From: Dugong dugon
Lineage: Eukaryota; Chordata; Mammalia; Sirenia; Dugongidae
Direction of reading: 5' to 3'
DNA length: 64,000 nucleotides
Assembly: GCA_030035585.1 (NCBI GenBank)
Contig: CM057462.1
Location: 120,833,234-120,897,233 of the forward strand
Shown here piece after piece: positions 21,546 to 32,600 of this stretch (the stretch's first letter is position 1; each line of letters begins with the position of its first letter). A model generated the notes under the pieces. It searched no databases. It saw only the letters and a program-made list of their open reading frames with translations, and was not told where the DNA came from. A program made the position numbers and the translations under genes.

Positions 21546-23290
21546 AAGGGACGGTCGGTGAAATTGAAATAGGAAATCTGCAAAACAACTGTCGTCGACC
21601 CTTCAAAAATGTTAGTGTCAGGCAAAACTGAAAAACAGATAGATAGGTAAGTTAATGGAGACTAAAGAGACGTAGTAATTAACTGCGCTGTGTGATGGAT
21701 CCTTGATTAGGTCTTAGATTGGAAGGTAAAACATAAAGGATATTATTGGGATGACTGGAGAAATTTGAGAATGGATGGTATATTAGTAATAATAGGAATA
21801 TAATAATAGTACTAAATTTCTGAGTGTAATGATTGTGAGTATACAGAAAAATTTTCTTGCTCTTTTGGGGGATACATGTTAACATATTCAGAAGTGAAGT
21901 GTTGTGATGCTTCAGTTAACTTTCAAATGGTTCAAACAAACAAAAAAGTGTGTGTGTGTATAGAGTGACCATAAATATTCTGGAGACACAAGTAATACTA
22001 TGTTATCATATATTGTAATATAATTTCAGTAAACCATCTGTTAAGTATTGTGTTCAAGACCTGGTAGCAACCCTGTGTATGTGTGTATATAAAGAGAGAA
22101 AGCAAATTGGCCGAATATTAACAATCAATCAATCTAGGTTTCTCACCTTTTTATAATGGTTAAAATTTTTCCATCCCCCCCCCCCCCCCCCCCCGCTAAA
22201 GAACCAAGTTTTGCTTATTTGGGGGTGATATTGCCCACATTGAAGACTACATGATCTAGATGAAGGTTGTAAAGGTGTTCATCCCTTTCTAGGTTTGAAA
22301 TTTTTCAAAATGAGTTAGCGGTAAAGAAGTCGCCTCTTACTCGGTCTCCTTAGCAGATAACTCCAGGAATTGCCCCTCCCTGTTTCCTGCCATATGATTG
22401 CAATGGAATAGACATGTCATGTTTCAGCACCCCTTTCAAGAGAGCATGGTATTGTGCTGAACTTCAGATAAGGTGTTGTAAGTTGGTCTAACCAGCTAGT
22501 AGGAAGAATGGATTTCGGGCAAGGGAATAACATAAATACAAGCATTTTAGTAGTTTATATATTTCAATCTTTGTTTCGGTCACAGTTTATTAACAGTAGA
22601 TTGTTCAGATTTGTTCCTTCCTTTTATGGCAACTTGGAATATGTAGGAGGATTATTTGCATATCAATTGTCTAACAGCACTTCCCCTGACACACAAGCTT
22701 TCAGTGTCTTAAAAGGTAGACAACTACTTGTAGACTCACAGATTTCCTGTTTCTGCCTTCTTAATATTCAGGTGACCACCTAGATTCAGACCTTTGTTAT
22801 AAATATCTGGTAAAAGTTCTTAAGTTGGGATTTTAAAATAAAAAGACATTTATTTGAAAGTAACATTTCTATGCCCAATATAAATACATTGTTAATAGGC
22901 TTATTAAATTGTTTAATTTACGTTATTCAGTTAATAATATTCAAATAATATCCTGTATGCCATAAGCAACCAGTATGATTTTCTTTGACCACTAATTCCT
23001 GTTCTCAAGGAAACTGTTGTTAATAATTCACTGGTCAGAACTGGCTATGTCAAAATCCTAGTCTGTTTTGTTCTATTTTTTTCTCATGTGTGGTACAGGA
23101 CAGTTTCAGATTCCTTGTAGTGATTATCTGAATGGAAATAAAATAGGTGAGAACGGAATCGTGTTTTAGGATCAGGGTAAAATATAAACCAAAACAGAAA
23201 GTCAAGAGTAAAGCAACAGTTGGAACACGTATGCTGTCTCAGAGTCCTAAATTGTTTACTGTAGTTGAGCTCAAAGTTAGAAAAATTTTG
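21546..23290. other. No gene; unassigned, with poly-C tract
   Basis: Contains C20 at 22175-22194 and a short GT-rich patch near 21950. An open frame at 22508-22783 (91 codons) has no recognisable domain and no clear splice or promoter context. Confidence 0.5.
22175..22194. repeat. C20 homopolymer
   Basis: Twenty consecutive C followed by GCTAAAG. This is the only long G/C homopolymer in the window. Confidence 0.95.
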
Positions 23291-23299
23291 GGAGGGTTT

Positions 23300-23370
23300 A
23301 TAATTTACTTACAGTAAAATGTATAGATCTTAAGGGTACATTACAGCTTGATGAATAGGAGCTGGAAATT
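23300..23370 (-). mobile_element. Possible ancient L1 3' fragment
   Basis: Resembles the antisense end of old L1M elements (TTACAGTAAAATGTATAGAT, then TTAAGGGTACATTACAG). Short and diverged. Confidence 0.4.
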
Positions 23371-23699
23371 TGGTTCTGAGTTTCCTTCTGCCTACAGTGA
23401 AAAGAAAACACACTTGCTTCTTGGAGCGGGCAAAACTTTTCCTAGTGCTGATTTCTGAAAGAAGTTTCTTGTATGGGGCCTCATATAGGAAGCATTGAAT
23501 GAAGTAATGAGCAATGCATTCACTATATCCCCTTAGTGAATTGAGAATGCGATTTCACAAAGCTGTTTCTCACAGTGTCCGTAAGTGAAAGCTGTGGTCA
23601 TGATGCTGAGGTGGAATCTTAATGGTGGTGAAGGATGGGGAGCTAAATAATCTTTATTCAAAAATAAAACCTGGAACGTATAAAGAAACAGCTGATTTA

Positions 23700-23805
23700 T
23701 ATAACCTGCAAATAAAATTTCTCATTCTCTACACACACAGAGAAACAGACACACAGGATGTGTGTATATGTATATAAGTGTTTGTGTATATGGGTGTATA
23801 TACAA
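23700..23805. repeat. CA/TG/TA-rich simple sequence
   Basis: ACACACACAG followed by interrupted GTGTATAT repeats. Imperfect microsatellite. Confidence 0.75.
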
Positions 23806-24376
23806 TTTATTTCACTCTGTTGATAAGGATTAGACTTGGAATTATTTTGGGTTTTTGACTAGGTGAATCCATTGCTTTAAGGAATAAATAAGCAAGTAAT
23901 AATATTGGCATTCTTTTGTGAAAATTCAGGATTTTAAAAAGATTTCCTTTTGAATCCAAGATTTTCCCATATTCAGAGGAAAATAGGCCAATAGAGAATC
24001 TGCAGGTTAAAACCATGATTTTTCTGAAGAAATAATTCTGTGTCTCATTTAGTGCTTGAAAAGGAATCAGTCAGGTTCTCAAAGTTCATTAAAGCATAGC
24101 ATGGCCTGGATACTTTTAGCTGGAAGATAGTTTCAAAGCACATGTTACCAGTTGGCTACCACGGCTATAGAAAAATATCAGCAATACTTCCATGGAAATC
24201 TCCTTCTAAGCACCATGAACCTGCCCAGAGGGAACTGGTGGTAAAAGGTACTTTTTTCCCTTCAAATTCTCTTCTTGTGTTCTTTTACTCCCAGTCACCT
24301 TCTTTTTGTAGTCTTTCTTTTTGTTTTCCTTCCTTAATTTTTGATGTTTTTAAGGAAAGCCTATAGTTTAGTTAGC
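23806..24376. other. Unassigned sequence
   Basis: No gene or repeat recognised. A pyrimidine-rich patch lies near 24250-24330. Confidence 0.5.
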
Positions 24377-24390
24377 AAGGACTGGCTTTT

Positions 24391-25015
24391 TTTTTTTTTT
24401 TTTTTTTTTTTGTGCTTTCAGTGAAAGTTTTACAGTTAAAGTCAGTTTCTCATACAAAAATTTATACACACATTACTCTGTGACCCTAGCTGCTCTCCCT
24501 GTGATGTGACAGCACACTCTTCCTCCCGTGTCCATTCACCCAGCTCCTGGCCCTTTTTGCCTTCTCCTTCCTTTGCACAGGAGCTGCCCATTTAGTCTAC
24601 TTGAGCTAAGAAGCACTGTCTTCATGAGCATCATTTTACGTCCCACAGTCCAGTCTAATCTTTGTTTGATGAGTAGGCTTCGAGAATAGTTTCAGTTCTG
24701 GGCTAATGGAGAGTCCAGGGGCCATATCTTCCGGGGTCCCGCCAGTCTCAGTCAGACCATTAAGTCAAGTCTTTTAACTAGAATTTGAGTTCTGCACCCC
24801 ACTTTTCTCCTGCTCTCTGTTGTGTTCCCTGTCAGGGTGGTCATTGGTGGTAGCCGGGCACCATCTAAAAGTCTCTGGTTTATGTGGCCCTTTCTGTCTC
24901 TTGGGCTAATATTTTCCTTGTGTCATTGGTGGTCTGCATTCTCCTTTGCTGCAACCCAGTTGGGACCAGTTGATGTATCTTAGATGGCCACTCACTAGCT
25001 TTTAAGACCCCACAC
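24391..25015 (-). mobile_element. L1 3' UTR fragment, subfamily B
   Basis: A T25 tract at 24387-24411 (the poly(A) tail), then the antisense 3' UTR to GCTTTTAAGACCCC near 25011, a block shared with subfamily A. Flanks AAGGACTGGCTTTT (24377-24390) and AAGTACTGGCTTCT (25016-25029) fit an aged target-site duplication. Confidence 0.9.
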
Positions 25016-25029
25016 AAGTACTGGCTTCT

Positions 25030-25692
25030 TTATAGGGTGTCACCAAGAGGGCTTTCCTACCACGAAGAATGACATCTTGCTCTGGTGCTTGATGCATCTT
25101 CATTATAAATTATCCAGCATTTGGAGAGATTGATACTGGCATATGGTTTTCTGTCTCTACATTTTTTTTTTCAGATCAATGAGATTTTACTTTATAGGTT
25201 TTTATAAAATTAGATATCAATGGTATTAATCACACTTGCTTGTTTTGTTTCTGTATGTTTTAGGTCCAACCACTGTTTTACCAATTTCTCCCTCTGACAG
25301 ACATGGCTCTCTAAATCAGTTTTGCTCCAGGACAACTTCACAGGCTTAGAGAGCCCTGCTTTTGGAAGAACGTAAGGCCCATCTTCTGTACGTAGATGTG
25401 AATGAGCCCAGTTTCATGGACTCTGATTTTGCTGACAGCTGAAGACTTCTTAGTAGAAATCTGCTGAATGAGTTAGTCAGGGTTACTAGATTGGTTATTT
25501 ATAGACTAAAATTATTGCATCACCACAAATAACTGAGGATTCTAATTCAGTATGCATTCAAGATGTGGCTGCCGCCCCCTCTTGGCAACTTGGCAAACTC
25601 TTGCTCTGTATGCATGCATGCAAGCACTTGGAATTCCCATAATATTCAAGAAGGATACTCTCTTGTCTGTATCAACAGTGTCATATCCAGTT
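25030..25692. other. Unassigned sequence
   Basis: Includes a polypyrimidine-AG near 25264 followed by a donor-like AACGTAAGG near 25370, but all three frames between them are closed. Seen as non-coding. Confidence 0.5.
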
Positions 25693-25697
25693 GCTGT

Positions 25698-25938
25698 TAT
25701 TGTTGTTAGGTGTTTGTCAGGTTGGCTCCGATTGATAGCGACCCCATGTACAACAGAACAAAACCCTACCTGGTGCTGTGCCGTCCTCGCAATCGCTGCC
25801 ATGCTTGAGCCCACCGTTGCAGCCACCGCGCCAGTCCATCTCACTGAGGGTCCCCCTCCTCCCTGCTGGCCTTCCACTACACCAAGCATGATGTCCCCCT
25901 CCAGGGACTGGTCCCTCCCGACAACATGCCCAAAGTAA
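25698..25938 (-). mobile_element. RTE LINE 3' fragment
   Basis: Antisense 3' end, from TTGTTGTTAGGTG and the tail complement GATAGCGACCCC to TGACAACATGCCCAAAG-like sequence. About 240 bp, 5'-truncated. Richer in C and G than the other copies. Confidence 0.9.
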
Positions 25939-25995
25939 GCTGTTGTTAATTATTGTTATTCTTCCATTTATTACATTTTTAGAACTACTTGTGGT

Positions 25996-26200
25996 TTTGT
26001 TGTTGTTGTGTGCCTTTGAGTTGATTCCAACTCAAAGCGACCCTATAGGATGGAGTAGAACTGCCCCAAAGAGTTTCCTAGGCTGTGAACTTTACAGAAG
26101 CAGACTGCTACAGCTTTCTCCCCTGGAGCTACTGATGGGTTTGAACCACCGACCTTTCAGTTAGCAGCTGAGTGCTTAACCACTGTGCCACCAGGGCTCC
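25996..26200 (-). mobile_element. AfroSINE, long variant
   Basis: Starts with TTGTTGTTG and GAGTTGATTCCAACTC, ends CCACCAGGGCTCC. Complete. Confidence 0.92.
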
Positions 26201-26392
26201 TTATGGGACGTTTTACAATTGTGAAAGTGTTTTGTACTTTTGAAATTGCTGGGTATTATAATTTGATTGTTATTTTCTTCCTCTCAGTTTTTATCACGTA
26301 AGTATTACGTATCTTATCCACTGGGATTCATGTTTTCTAGATATTTAGCCACATTCTAAAGGTGTTATAATTAAAATAATGTAATACTGATT

Positions 26393-26692
26393 GTCTTAGT
26401 CATCTAGTACTGCTATAACAGAAGTACCACACATGGATGGTTTTAATGAAGAAAAGTTTATTTCCTCATAGTCAAAGTAGGCTAAAAGTCCAAATTCAGG
26501 GTGTCAGCTCCAGGGGAAGGCTTTCTTTCTCTCGGCCTTCTCATCAGTGTTCCCCCAGACTAGGAGCTTCTCTGCGCAGGGACCCTGGTCCAAAGGACGC
26601 GCTCTGCTCCCGGCACTGCTTTCTTGATGGTATGAGGTCCTCCTCTGTCTCTACATTTTGCGTAACATTTGCTTGTTAGTTACACACAGATC
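26393..26692 (+). mobile_element. MaLR-type LTR, 5' part
   Basis: Begins TGTCTTAGTCATCTAGTACT and follows the full LTR at 34169 (CAAATTCAGGGTGTCAGCTC, TGCTCCCGGCACTGCTTTC) as far as the TATGAGGTCCTCC block, then diverges. The 3' half is lost. No internal viral sequence follows. Confidence 0.8.
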
Positions 26693-26699
26693 CTTGCTA

Positions 26700-27079
26700 G
26701 TTGGATTTAAGGAATTGGGGAATATATTCAGAACCTGCAAAATAGAACTTCTCTCTTCGTCCCTAAATCTTTGAACAGTAAAGATGCAGTGTATTTAACA
26801 TTGAAATCATTCATGATTTTGTCATTTTAAATTCCAGATGGTAATACTGTCAAAATATCTTCCACATTTTTCTCCTTATGTTATGAAGGGGGCTATATTA
26901 ACCTAAATTGGCAAGTGAGTTGTAGACTACAAATTGTCAGTATGTGCAAAATGAATTTTTAGATAATGGTTGACTTCTGAACTTCTGGAGTCTGAGTTAC
27001 TGGAATAAATGTCATTTTAAAGAACAATAATGACAAATTATTTTAAAAAATCATGTCTTTTATTTAAATTCTTTACATG
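26700..27079. other. Unassigned sequence
   Basis: No gene or repeat recognised. Confidence 0.5.
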
Positions 27080-27275
27080 GATTAGATTATTTCATTTGAT
27101 AATTGAATCTACCAAAACCCTGCAAGGGTAAGTAATATTAATTGTTCTGCTTTATAGAGGAAACATGGCTCCCATAAGATAACTGGGCAACAGTTAACCA
27201 TCTTGCAAGTGATGAAGAAACAAGATTTAAACCTGGGCAGTCTTACTCTTAAACACTATGCTGTGCTTCTTCTCA
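27080..27275 (-). mobile_element. MIR SINE
   Basis: Reverse MIR landmarks: CCCTGCAAGGGTAAGTAATA, TTTATAGAGGAAACATGGC, GATTTAAACCTGGGCAG. Confidence 0.85.
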
Positions 27276-27424
27276 AGATGTGTAGATTAAGCACTATTGC
27301 AACATGTTACTTCCCATCTCTCATTTTAAGGCCAAATTGCCAAGGTGTCTACTCTTTCATTCACTTTACTTCTCCTTTCACTTTCCGACTCTTAGTTTTC
27401 TCATGTTTTAATAATAAAGTGTAG

Positions 27425-27597
27425 AGGAAAAAGAAGAAGTTTTAGAGTTCAATATATTTGGGTTAAAAGGCTGAATCTTCTGTTTGTGCTAGCTATATGA
27501 CCACAATTAAATTAATTTATTTGGGTTCACTTGCTTTATCTGTAATAAGGGATTAATAAGGGAGTTAGTAATAACTCATAGGTTTGTTGAAAAGGTT
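27425..27597 (+). mobile_element. MIR SINE
   Basis: Sense MIR landmarks: GTGCTAGCTATATGACC, CTTTATCTGTAATAAGG, AACTCATAGGTTTGTTGA. Confidence 0.8.
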
Positions 27598-27599
27598 AT

Positions 27600-27752
27600 T
27601 TCTGTCCTGTAGGGTCACTGTGAGTCAGAATCAACTTGACCACAACGAGTTTGGTTTTTTTGGTATGTTTATGCCACAATTTGTTTATCCACTCATCCCT
27701 TGGTAGACATTTTTTTTTTTTCCGACCTTTTAGCTATTATGAATAATGCCAT
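27600..27752 (+). repeat. Local duplicate of a SINE/L1 junction
   Basis: Near copy of 28665-28821. It holds the last part of an AfroSINE (GTCACTGTGAGTCAGAATCA and the GAGTTTGG tail) and then the same L1 flank (GCCACAATTTGTTTATCCAC). Because both the SINE end and its flank recur in the same order, this is a duplication and not an independent SINE insertion. Confidence 0.85.
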
Positions 27753-28185
27753 TACCTGGCAGATATTAGGGGTTTAAAAATAGGAAACTACTATTATTTT
27801 ACCTCCACGTTTCTACCCGAAAAGTTAAATGTTTTATTTTTAAAAATCTTCCTAGAGTGTACAAGCAATGAACATGAATTACGGGTGCATACAACATGAA
27901 TGAATCTTACAAGTATAATTTGGATACAGGAAAACAAGACAAAAGATTTCTTGCAGCATGATGAAACTTTATTGTTTAAGGATGGGTATGTAGCTAGTGA
28001 AACTACTAGAAAAGCTAGGAAATGATTATTAAAAATCAGAATAGTTTTTATCTCTATGGAGAAGGGAATATCAGGAAGGAACATTTAAGGGGCTTCTGGA
28101 GTACTGGAAGAGTTCTGTCTCCCAATCTGGTGGTGGGTTACGCGGATGTTCATTTTATAAGTCTAAATTTAAATTGTACATACAG
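27753..28185. other. Unassigned sequence
   Basis: No gene or repeat recognised. Confidence 0.5.
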
Positions 28186-28826
28186 TTTTTAAAATTGTTT
28201 TTTATTGAGGTGAAATTTACGTAACATACGATTAACCATTTTAAAGCATGTAATTTAGTGGTAATTAGTGTGTTCACGAGGTTGTGCAACCAACAGCTCA
28301 CTCTAGTTTCAAAAGTTGTTCATCATCCCACAAAAGCACTACCCATTCTTCCTTGTTCCCAGCCCTGGTAACCTCAAATCTGCTTTCTGTCTCTATGGAT
28401 CTGCCTGTTCTGGATATATTATGTAAAAGGAGTCACACAATAATGTGACCTTTTGTGTCTGGCTTCTTTCCCTTAACGTAATGTTTTTGAGGCTCATCCA
28501 AGTTGTAGCATAACGGTCAGTTCCTATTTGTGGCTGAATAATATTCCATTGTATGTATATATAGGAGCCCTGGTGGCACAGTGGTTAAGAGCTCAGTTGC
28601 TAACCAAAAGGTCTGCAGTTTGAATCCTCCAGCTGCTCCTTGGAAACTCTATGAGGCAGTTCTGCTCTGTCCTGTAGGGTCACTATGAGTCAGAATCAAC
28701 TTGACCACAACGGGTTTGGTTTTTTTTGGTATGTATGTGCCACAATTTGTTTATCCACTCATCCCTTGGTGGACATTTGGATTTTTTCCCACTTTTTGGC
28801 TGTTATGAATAATGCTGCTATAAACA
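28186..28826 (-). mobile_element. Old L1 (L1M-type) split by a SINE
   Basis: Antisense 3' end of an old L1, starting TTTATTGAGGTGAAATTTAC. Later landmarks are TCTGCCTGTTCTGGATATAT, ATAATATTCCATTGTATG and, beyond the SINE, TTATCCACTCATCCCTTGG. The element is continuous across the SINE at 28564-28728. Confidence 0.9.
28564..28728 (+). mobile_element. AfroSINE, short variant, inside L1
   Basis: Complete SINE with a GTATGTAT target-site duplication at 28551-28558 and 28729-28736, inserted into an older L1. Confidence 0.95.
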
Positions 28827-29466
28827 GTTTATACATATAGTTATATGCATTATAATGTATGTAAGATATATATCACTATGAAAAAAGTAAGAAGGATAAA
28901 GCTCTTAAAGGGACCATATATACTCCTGCTATAATGACACTGCTATAAATGTTGAAAGATACAAAGATGAATTCAGCATGGTCTTTGCTCTCGAGAAATT
29001 TAAATATAATACAGCATGTGGAATTACAAAAGTAGTAAAGTAACAGTGTACATTATAAAAAGAACTACAACATAGAATTATGGCTCCCTTGGAAATAGTT
29101 TTAAGGTAATACAGATTGAGTTGATACTGTTATAAAATATGAAAATTGTGCACAGACGATTGGTTAGGTTATGGGCTCGTTAGACATCAGCTAGACATCT
29201 CTGATTACAAGTGAAAACCTCTGATAATTGACTTCCTTTTCTTCCAAGGTTATGATTCTCCTTTACTCCCTAACCCATAGAAAAAGGTGATGGTATTACT
29301 GTATTTCTTTTTGAAAAACTAAAGGGTAGAGGCTAAATTTTTGCTAAAAATAAAAAGTCCTGAGAAAGTTTTAGTACTTTTTCACATTTCATTTTTCTAT
29401 CAAAAAGTACAGAAAAATTGTGTTCATCAAAATCTTAAAGCTAAAACATCTTTTAAAAATATATAT
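28827..29466. other. Unassigned AT-rich sequence
   Basis: No gene or repeat recognised. Confidence 0.5.
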
Positions 29467-29640
29467 CTGCTGTCAAGTCATCTTCGACTCGTGATTACTT
29501 TATATACAACAGAAGGAAACGTTGTCCATCATCCTTACGATCGCCAGCATGTTCGAGTCTGTCATTGCATTTATTGTGCCATCCCATTTCACTGAGGGGT
29601 CGCCCTTGCCAGCCCTCTGCTTTAACAAACCTGATGTCAG
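29467..29640 (-). mobile_element. RTE LINE 3' fragment, diverged
   Basis: Antisense RTE tail with GTCATCTTCGACTCGTGA, TACGATCGCCAGCATG and TCACTGAGGGGTCGCC. More diverged than the other copies, so probably older. Confidence 0.8.
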
Positions 29641-29932
29641 GTTTGAGATCAGGATGAGTGGAAAACCAGCACAGAGAAGATAAATAGTTCTAAGGATAAT
29701 ATTAGTCCACAAAAATTCATGCAAGTCCAGCCTTAAAAGATCAAGGCCTTCAGATTTCTAATGATCAATGAAAAGAGGGACTAGTCTGTACAATAGAAGT
29801 GATGTATTTTCGTATTTTTTTTTGCCAGAATGCATAGGTTATAAATAGTTGAACAGTGCTTGAATTAGAACATCTAATTTTTCTGAAGCATACTCCAGAA
29901 GAGGGCTATGAAGTTATATGCACATTGCTAAA

Positions 29933-31411
29933 GGTTGTTGTTAGGTGTCGTTGAGTCGGTTCTGACTCATAGCGACCCTCTGTACAACATAATGCGACAC
30001 TGTCCGGTCCTACACTATCCTCACGATCGTTATGCTTGAGCCCATTGCTGCACCCACTGTGTCAGTCCGTCTCATTGAGGGTCTTCCTCTTTTTTGCTGA
30101 CCCTCTACTTTACCAAGCATGATGTCCTTCCCCAGAGATTGATCCCTCCTGATAACATGTCCAAAGTATGTGAGATGTAGTCTCACCGTCCTGGCTTCTA
30201 AGGGGCATTCTTGTTGCACTTCTTCCAAGACAGATGTGTTCATTTGGCCGTCCATGGTATATTCAGTATTCTTCTCGAACACCATAAATCAAAGGCATCA
30301 ATTCTTCTTTAGTCTTCATTATTCGTTGTCCAGCTTTTGCATGCATATGAGACTATTGAAAACACCATGGGTTGGGTCAGGGGCATCTTAGTCTTCAAGG
30401 TGACATCTTCCTGTTTTAACACTTTAAAGAGGTGTTTTGCAGCAGATTTGCCCAATGCAGTGAGTCCTTTGATTTCTTGACTGCTGCTTCCATTGGTGTT
30501 GATTGTGCATCCAAGTAAAATGAAATACTTGAGAACTTCAATCTTTTTTCCGTTTATCATGATGTTGCTTATTGGTCCAGTTGTGAGGATTTTTGCTTTC
30601 TTTATGTTGAGGTGTAATCCATACTGAAGGCTGTGGTCTTTGATCTTCATCAGTAAGTGCTTCAAGTCCTCTTCACTTTCACCAAGCAAGGTTGTATCAT
30701 CTGCATATTGCAGGTTGTTAATAAGTCTACCTCCAATCCTGATGGTGCGCTCTTCTCCATGAAGTCCAGCTTCTTGGATTGTTTGCTCAGCATACTGATT
30801 GAATAAGTATGGTGAAAGGATACAGCCCTGACACATACCTTTTCTGGCTTTAAACCACGCAGTATCCCCTTGTTCTATTTGAATGACTGCCTCTTGATCT
30901 ATGTACAGGTTCCTCATGAATACAGTTAAGTGTTCTGGAATTCCCATGTTTGCAATATTATCTATAATTTGTTATGATCCACGCAGCCAAATGCCTTTGC
31001 ATAATCAATAAAACACAGGTAACCATCTTTCTGGTATTCTCTGCTTTCAGCCAAGATCCATCAGCAATGATATCCCTAGTTCCACGTCCTCTTCTGAATC
31101 CACCTTGAATTTCTTGCAGCTCCCCGTTGATGTACTGTTGCAGCTGCTTTTGAATGATCTTCAGCAAAATTTTACTTGTGTGTGATATTAATTATATTGT
31201 TTGATAATTTCCGCATTCGTTTGGATCACCTTTCTTTGGAATAGGCATAAATGTGGATCTTTTCCAGTCTATTGGCCAGGTAGCTGTCTTCCAAATTTCT
31301 TGGCATAGATGAGTAAACACTTCCAGCACTGCATCCGTTTGTTGAAACGTCTCACTTGGTATTCTGTCAATTCCCAGACCCTTGTTTTTTTGCCAGTGCC
31401 CTCAGTGCAGT
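29933..31411 (-). mobile_element. RTE/BovB-type LINE, about 1.5 kb
   Basis: The longest uninterrupted RTE copy. On the minus strand it runs from a point upstream of the reverse transcriptase (complement of TTTTTTTGCCAGTGCC at 31385-31400) through RT to the 3' tail GACTCAACGACACCTAAC. Younger-subfamily marks are present (GPISNIM, NGKKIEV). 5'-truncated: the endonuclease region is absent. Confidence 0.92.
30309..30947 (-). pseudogene. RTE reverse transcriptase fragment
   Basis: A 212-residue open frame and the best-preserved RTE enzyme piece here. IEQGDTAWFK is at about 24-33, QGCILSP at 40-46 and the catalytic YADD at 81-84, followed by the connection region and ending FSIVSYACKSWTTNNED. Upstream reverse transcriptase sequence continues in another frame at 30958-31167 (LQQYINGELQEIQGGFRRGRG is recognisable across that segment), which shows a frameshift near 30950. 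No endonuclease domain; inactive. Confidence 0.9.
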
Positions 31412-31895
31412 TCCATAGTTTTGATTTTAAAATGAGAATGTAGTCTTTATTATCGATTATTCTGACATCTCACATTGGTTCTTTTTATTATGCTAAGATT
31501 TTTTTAAGCTACCTGTTTTATGCTAAAGTTACTCTATTTGTGAATTCCAAAACCACCTCTTAAGATTCACTGTTTTTCCAGCTCAGCTGGGTCTGTTATT
31601 TTTGAAGATGAAAGCTTCAGGAAATTGGTCTGACCTCTGCTTCTTATTTTGGAGAATTATCTTCTGCTTACTAATGACTCTAATCTTAGCCTCTTCATCT
31701 ATCGAGTGGTCTTTATGTGCCAGGCACTTCTCTTGCATTTCCTGGCTGTCTCTTTTTCCTTCAACTCAGTTGGCTTGCTGGCTTATCTGTACTTGGTTCC
31801 TTTCCATTCATTAGTTCCTATTGCTTGAGGCATGGCATTTATCCCAGAACACTTGAATCTCTGTAGGGTCTTTTCCAGAAGACAGCTCCCTACTT
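31412..31895. other. Unassigned sequence
   Basis: An open frame at 31602-31814 has no recognisable domain. No repeat recognised. Confidence 0.5.
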
Positions 31896-32123
31896 CAAAC
31901 CCAAATCCAAACCAAAACCCAAACCGAGACCCGTTGCCTTGGAGTTGATTCAGATTCATGGCAATCCTATAGGACAGAGTAGAACTACTCTCATAGGATT
32001 TCCAAGGCTGTAAATCTTAAAGGAAGCAGACTCCACGTCTTTCTCCCACGGAGCAGCTGGTGGATTCGAATCACATTTTTGGTTAGCAACCCAGTGCTTT
32101 AACCACTGTGCCACCAGGGCTCC
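31896..32123 (-). mobile_element. AfroSINE, long variant
   Basis: Preceded by an AAACCC-rich tail repeat (31896-31928), runs to CCACCAGGGCTCC. Directly followed by a second SINE in the same orientation. Confidence 0.92.
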
Positions 32124-32125
32124 TG

Positions 32126-32285
32126 TTCCCAAAACGCATTGCCATCAAGTTGATTCCCACTCATAGTGGCCCTATAGGACAGAGTAGATCTGCCCTGAGT
32201 GGTTTCCAAGGAGCAGCTGGTGGATTTGAACCGCTGACCTTTTGGTTAGCAGCCAGACTCTTTACCAGTGCACCACCAGGGCTCC
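32126..32285 (-). mobile_element. AfroSINE, short variant
   Basis: Only about 2 bp separate it from its neighbour at 31896-32123. From CAAAACGCATTGCCATCAAG to CACCACCAGGGCTCC. Confidence 0.92.
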
Positions 32286-32417
32286 ACTCCCTCCCTGCTT
32301 AATATTTTGTTTTTCCACGTATGGCTTTCCAGAGTAGCTCCTTGCTGCCCTCTTCTGGCTGTGTCATTAAGGTGTCATTGAGCAAATTTTAGTTTTTAAT
32401 CATTATTTTGGATAGTC

Positions 32418-32600
32418 CAGTGATCTCAAGACTGACTGCACATTAGAGTCACTTTGCAGAACTTTAAAAAGACTACCAATGCCTAGGCTTTACTTTTGGA
32501 GACTCTGATTTAATTGGTCTAAGGTGGAGCTGGGCTTTGGTGTTTTTTTTAAAGCTCCCTAGGTGATTAAAATCTGCAGCTATTGGTTAAAGTCTAATCA
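32418..32600 (+). mobile_element. MER5A-type hAT-Charlie element
   Basis: Starts CAGTGATCTCAAGACTG, has CACATTAGAGTCACTTTG and CTCTGATTTAATTGGTCT in the centre. The last part (AGGTGATTAAAATCTGCAG, CACTG) is the inverted counterpart of the start. Confidence 0.85.

Noticed and set aside
22508-22783. 91-codon open frame
   Set aside because: No recognisable domain, no promoter or splice evidence. Length is within chance for this many frames.
25264-25372. Possible exon with acceptor-like TATGTTTTAG and donor-like AACGTAAGG
   Set aside because: All three frames contain stops between the two sites. An untranslated exon cannot be excluded, but nothing supports it.
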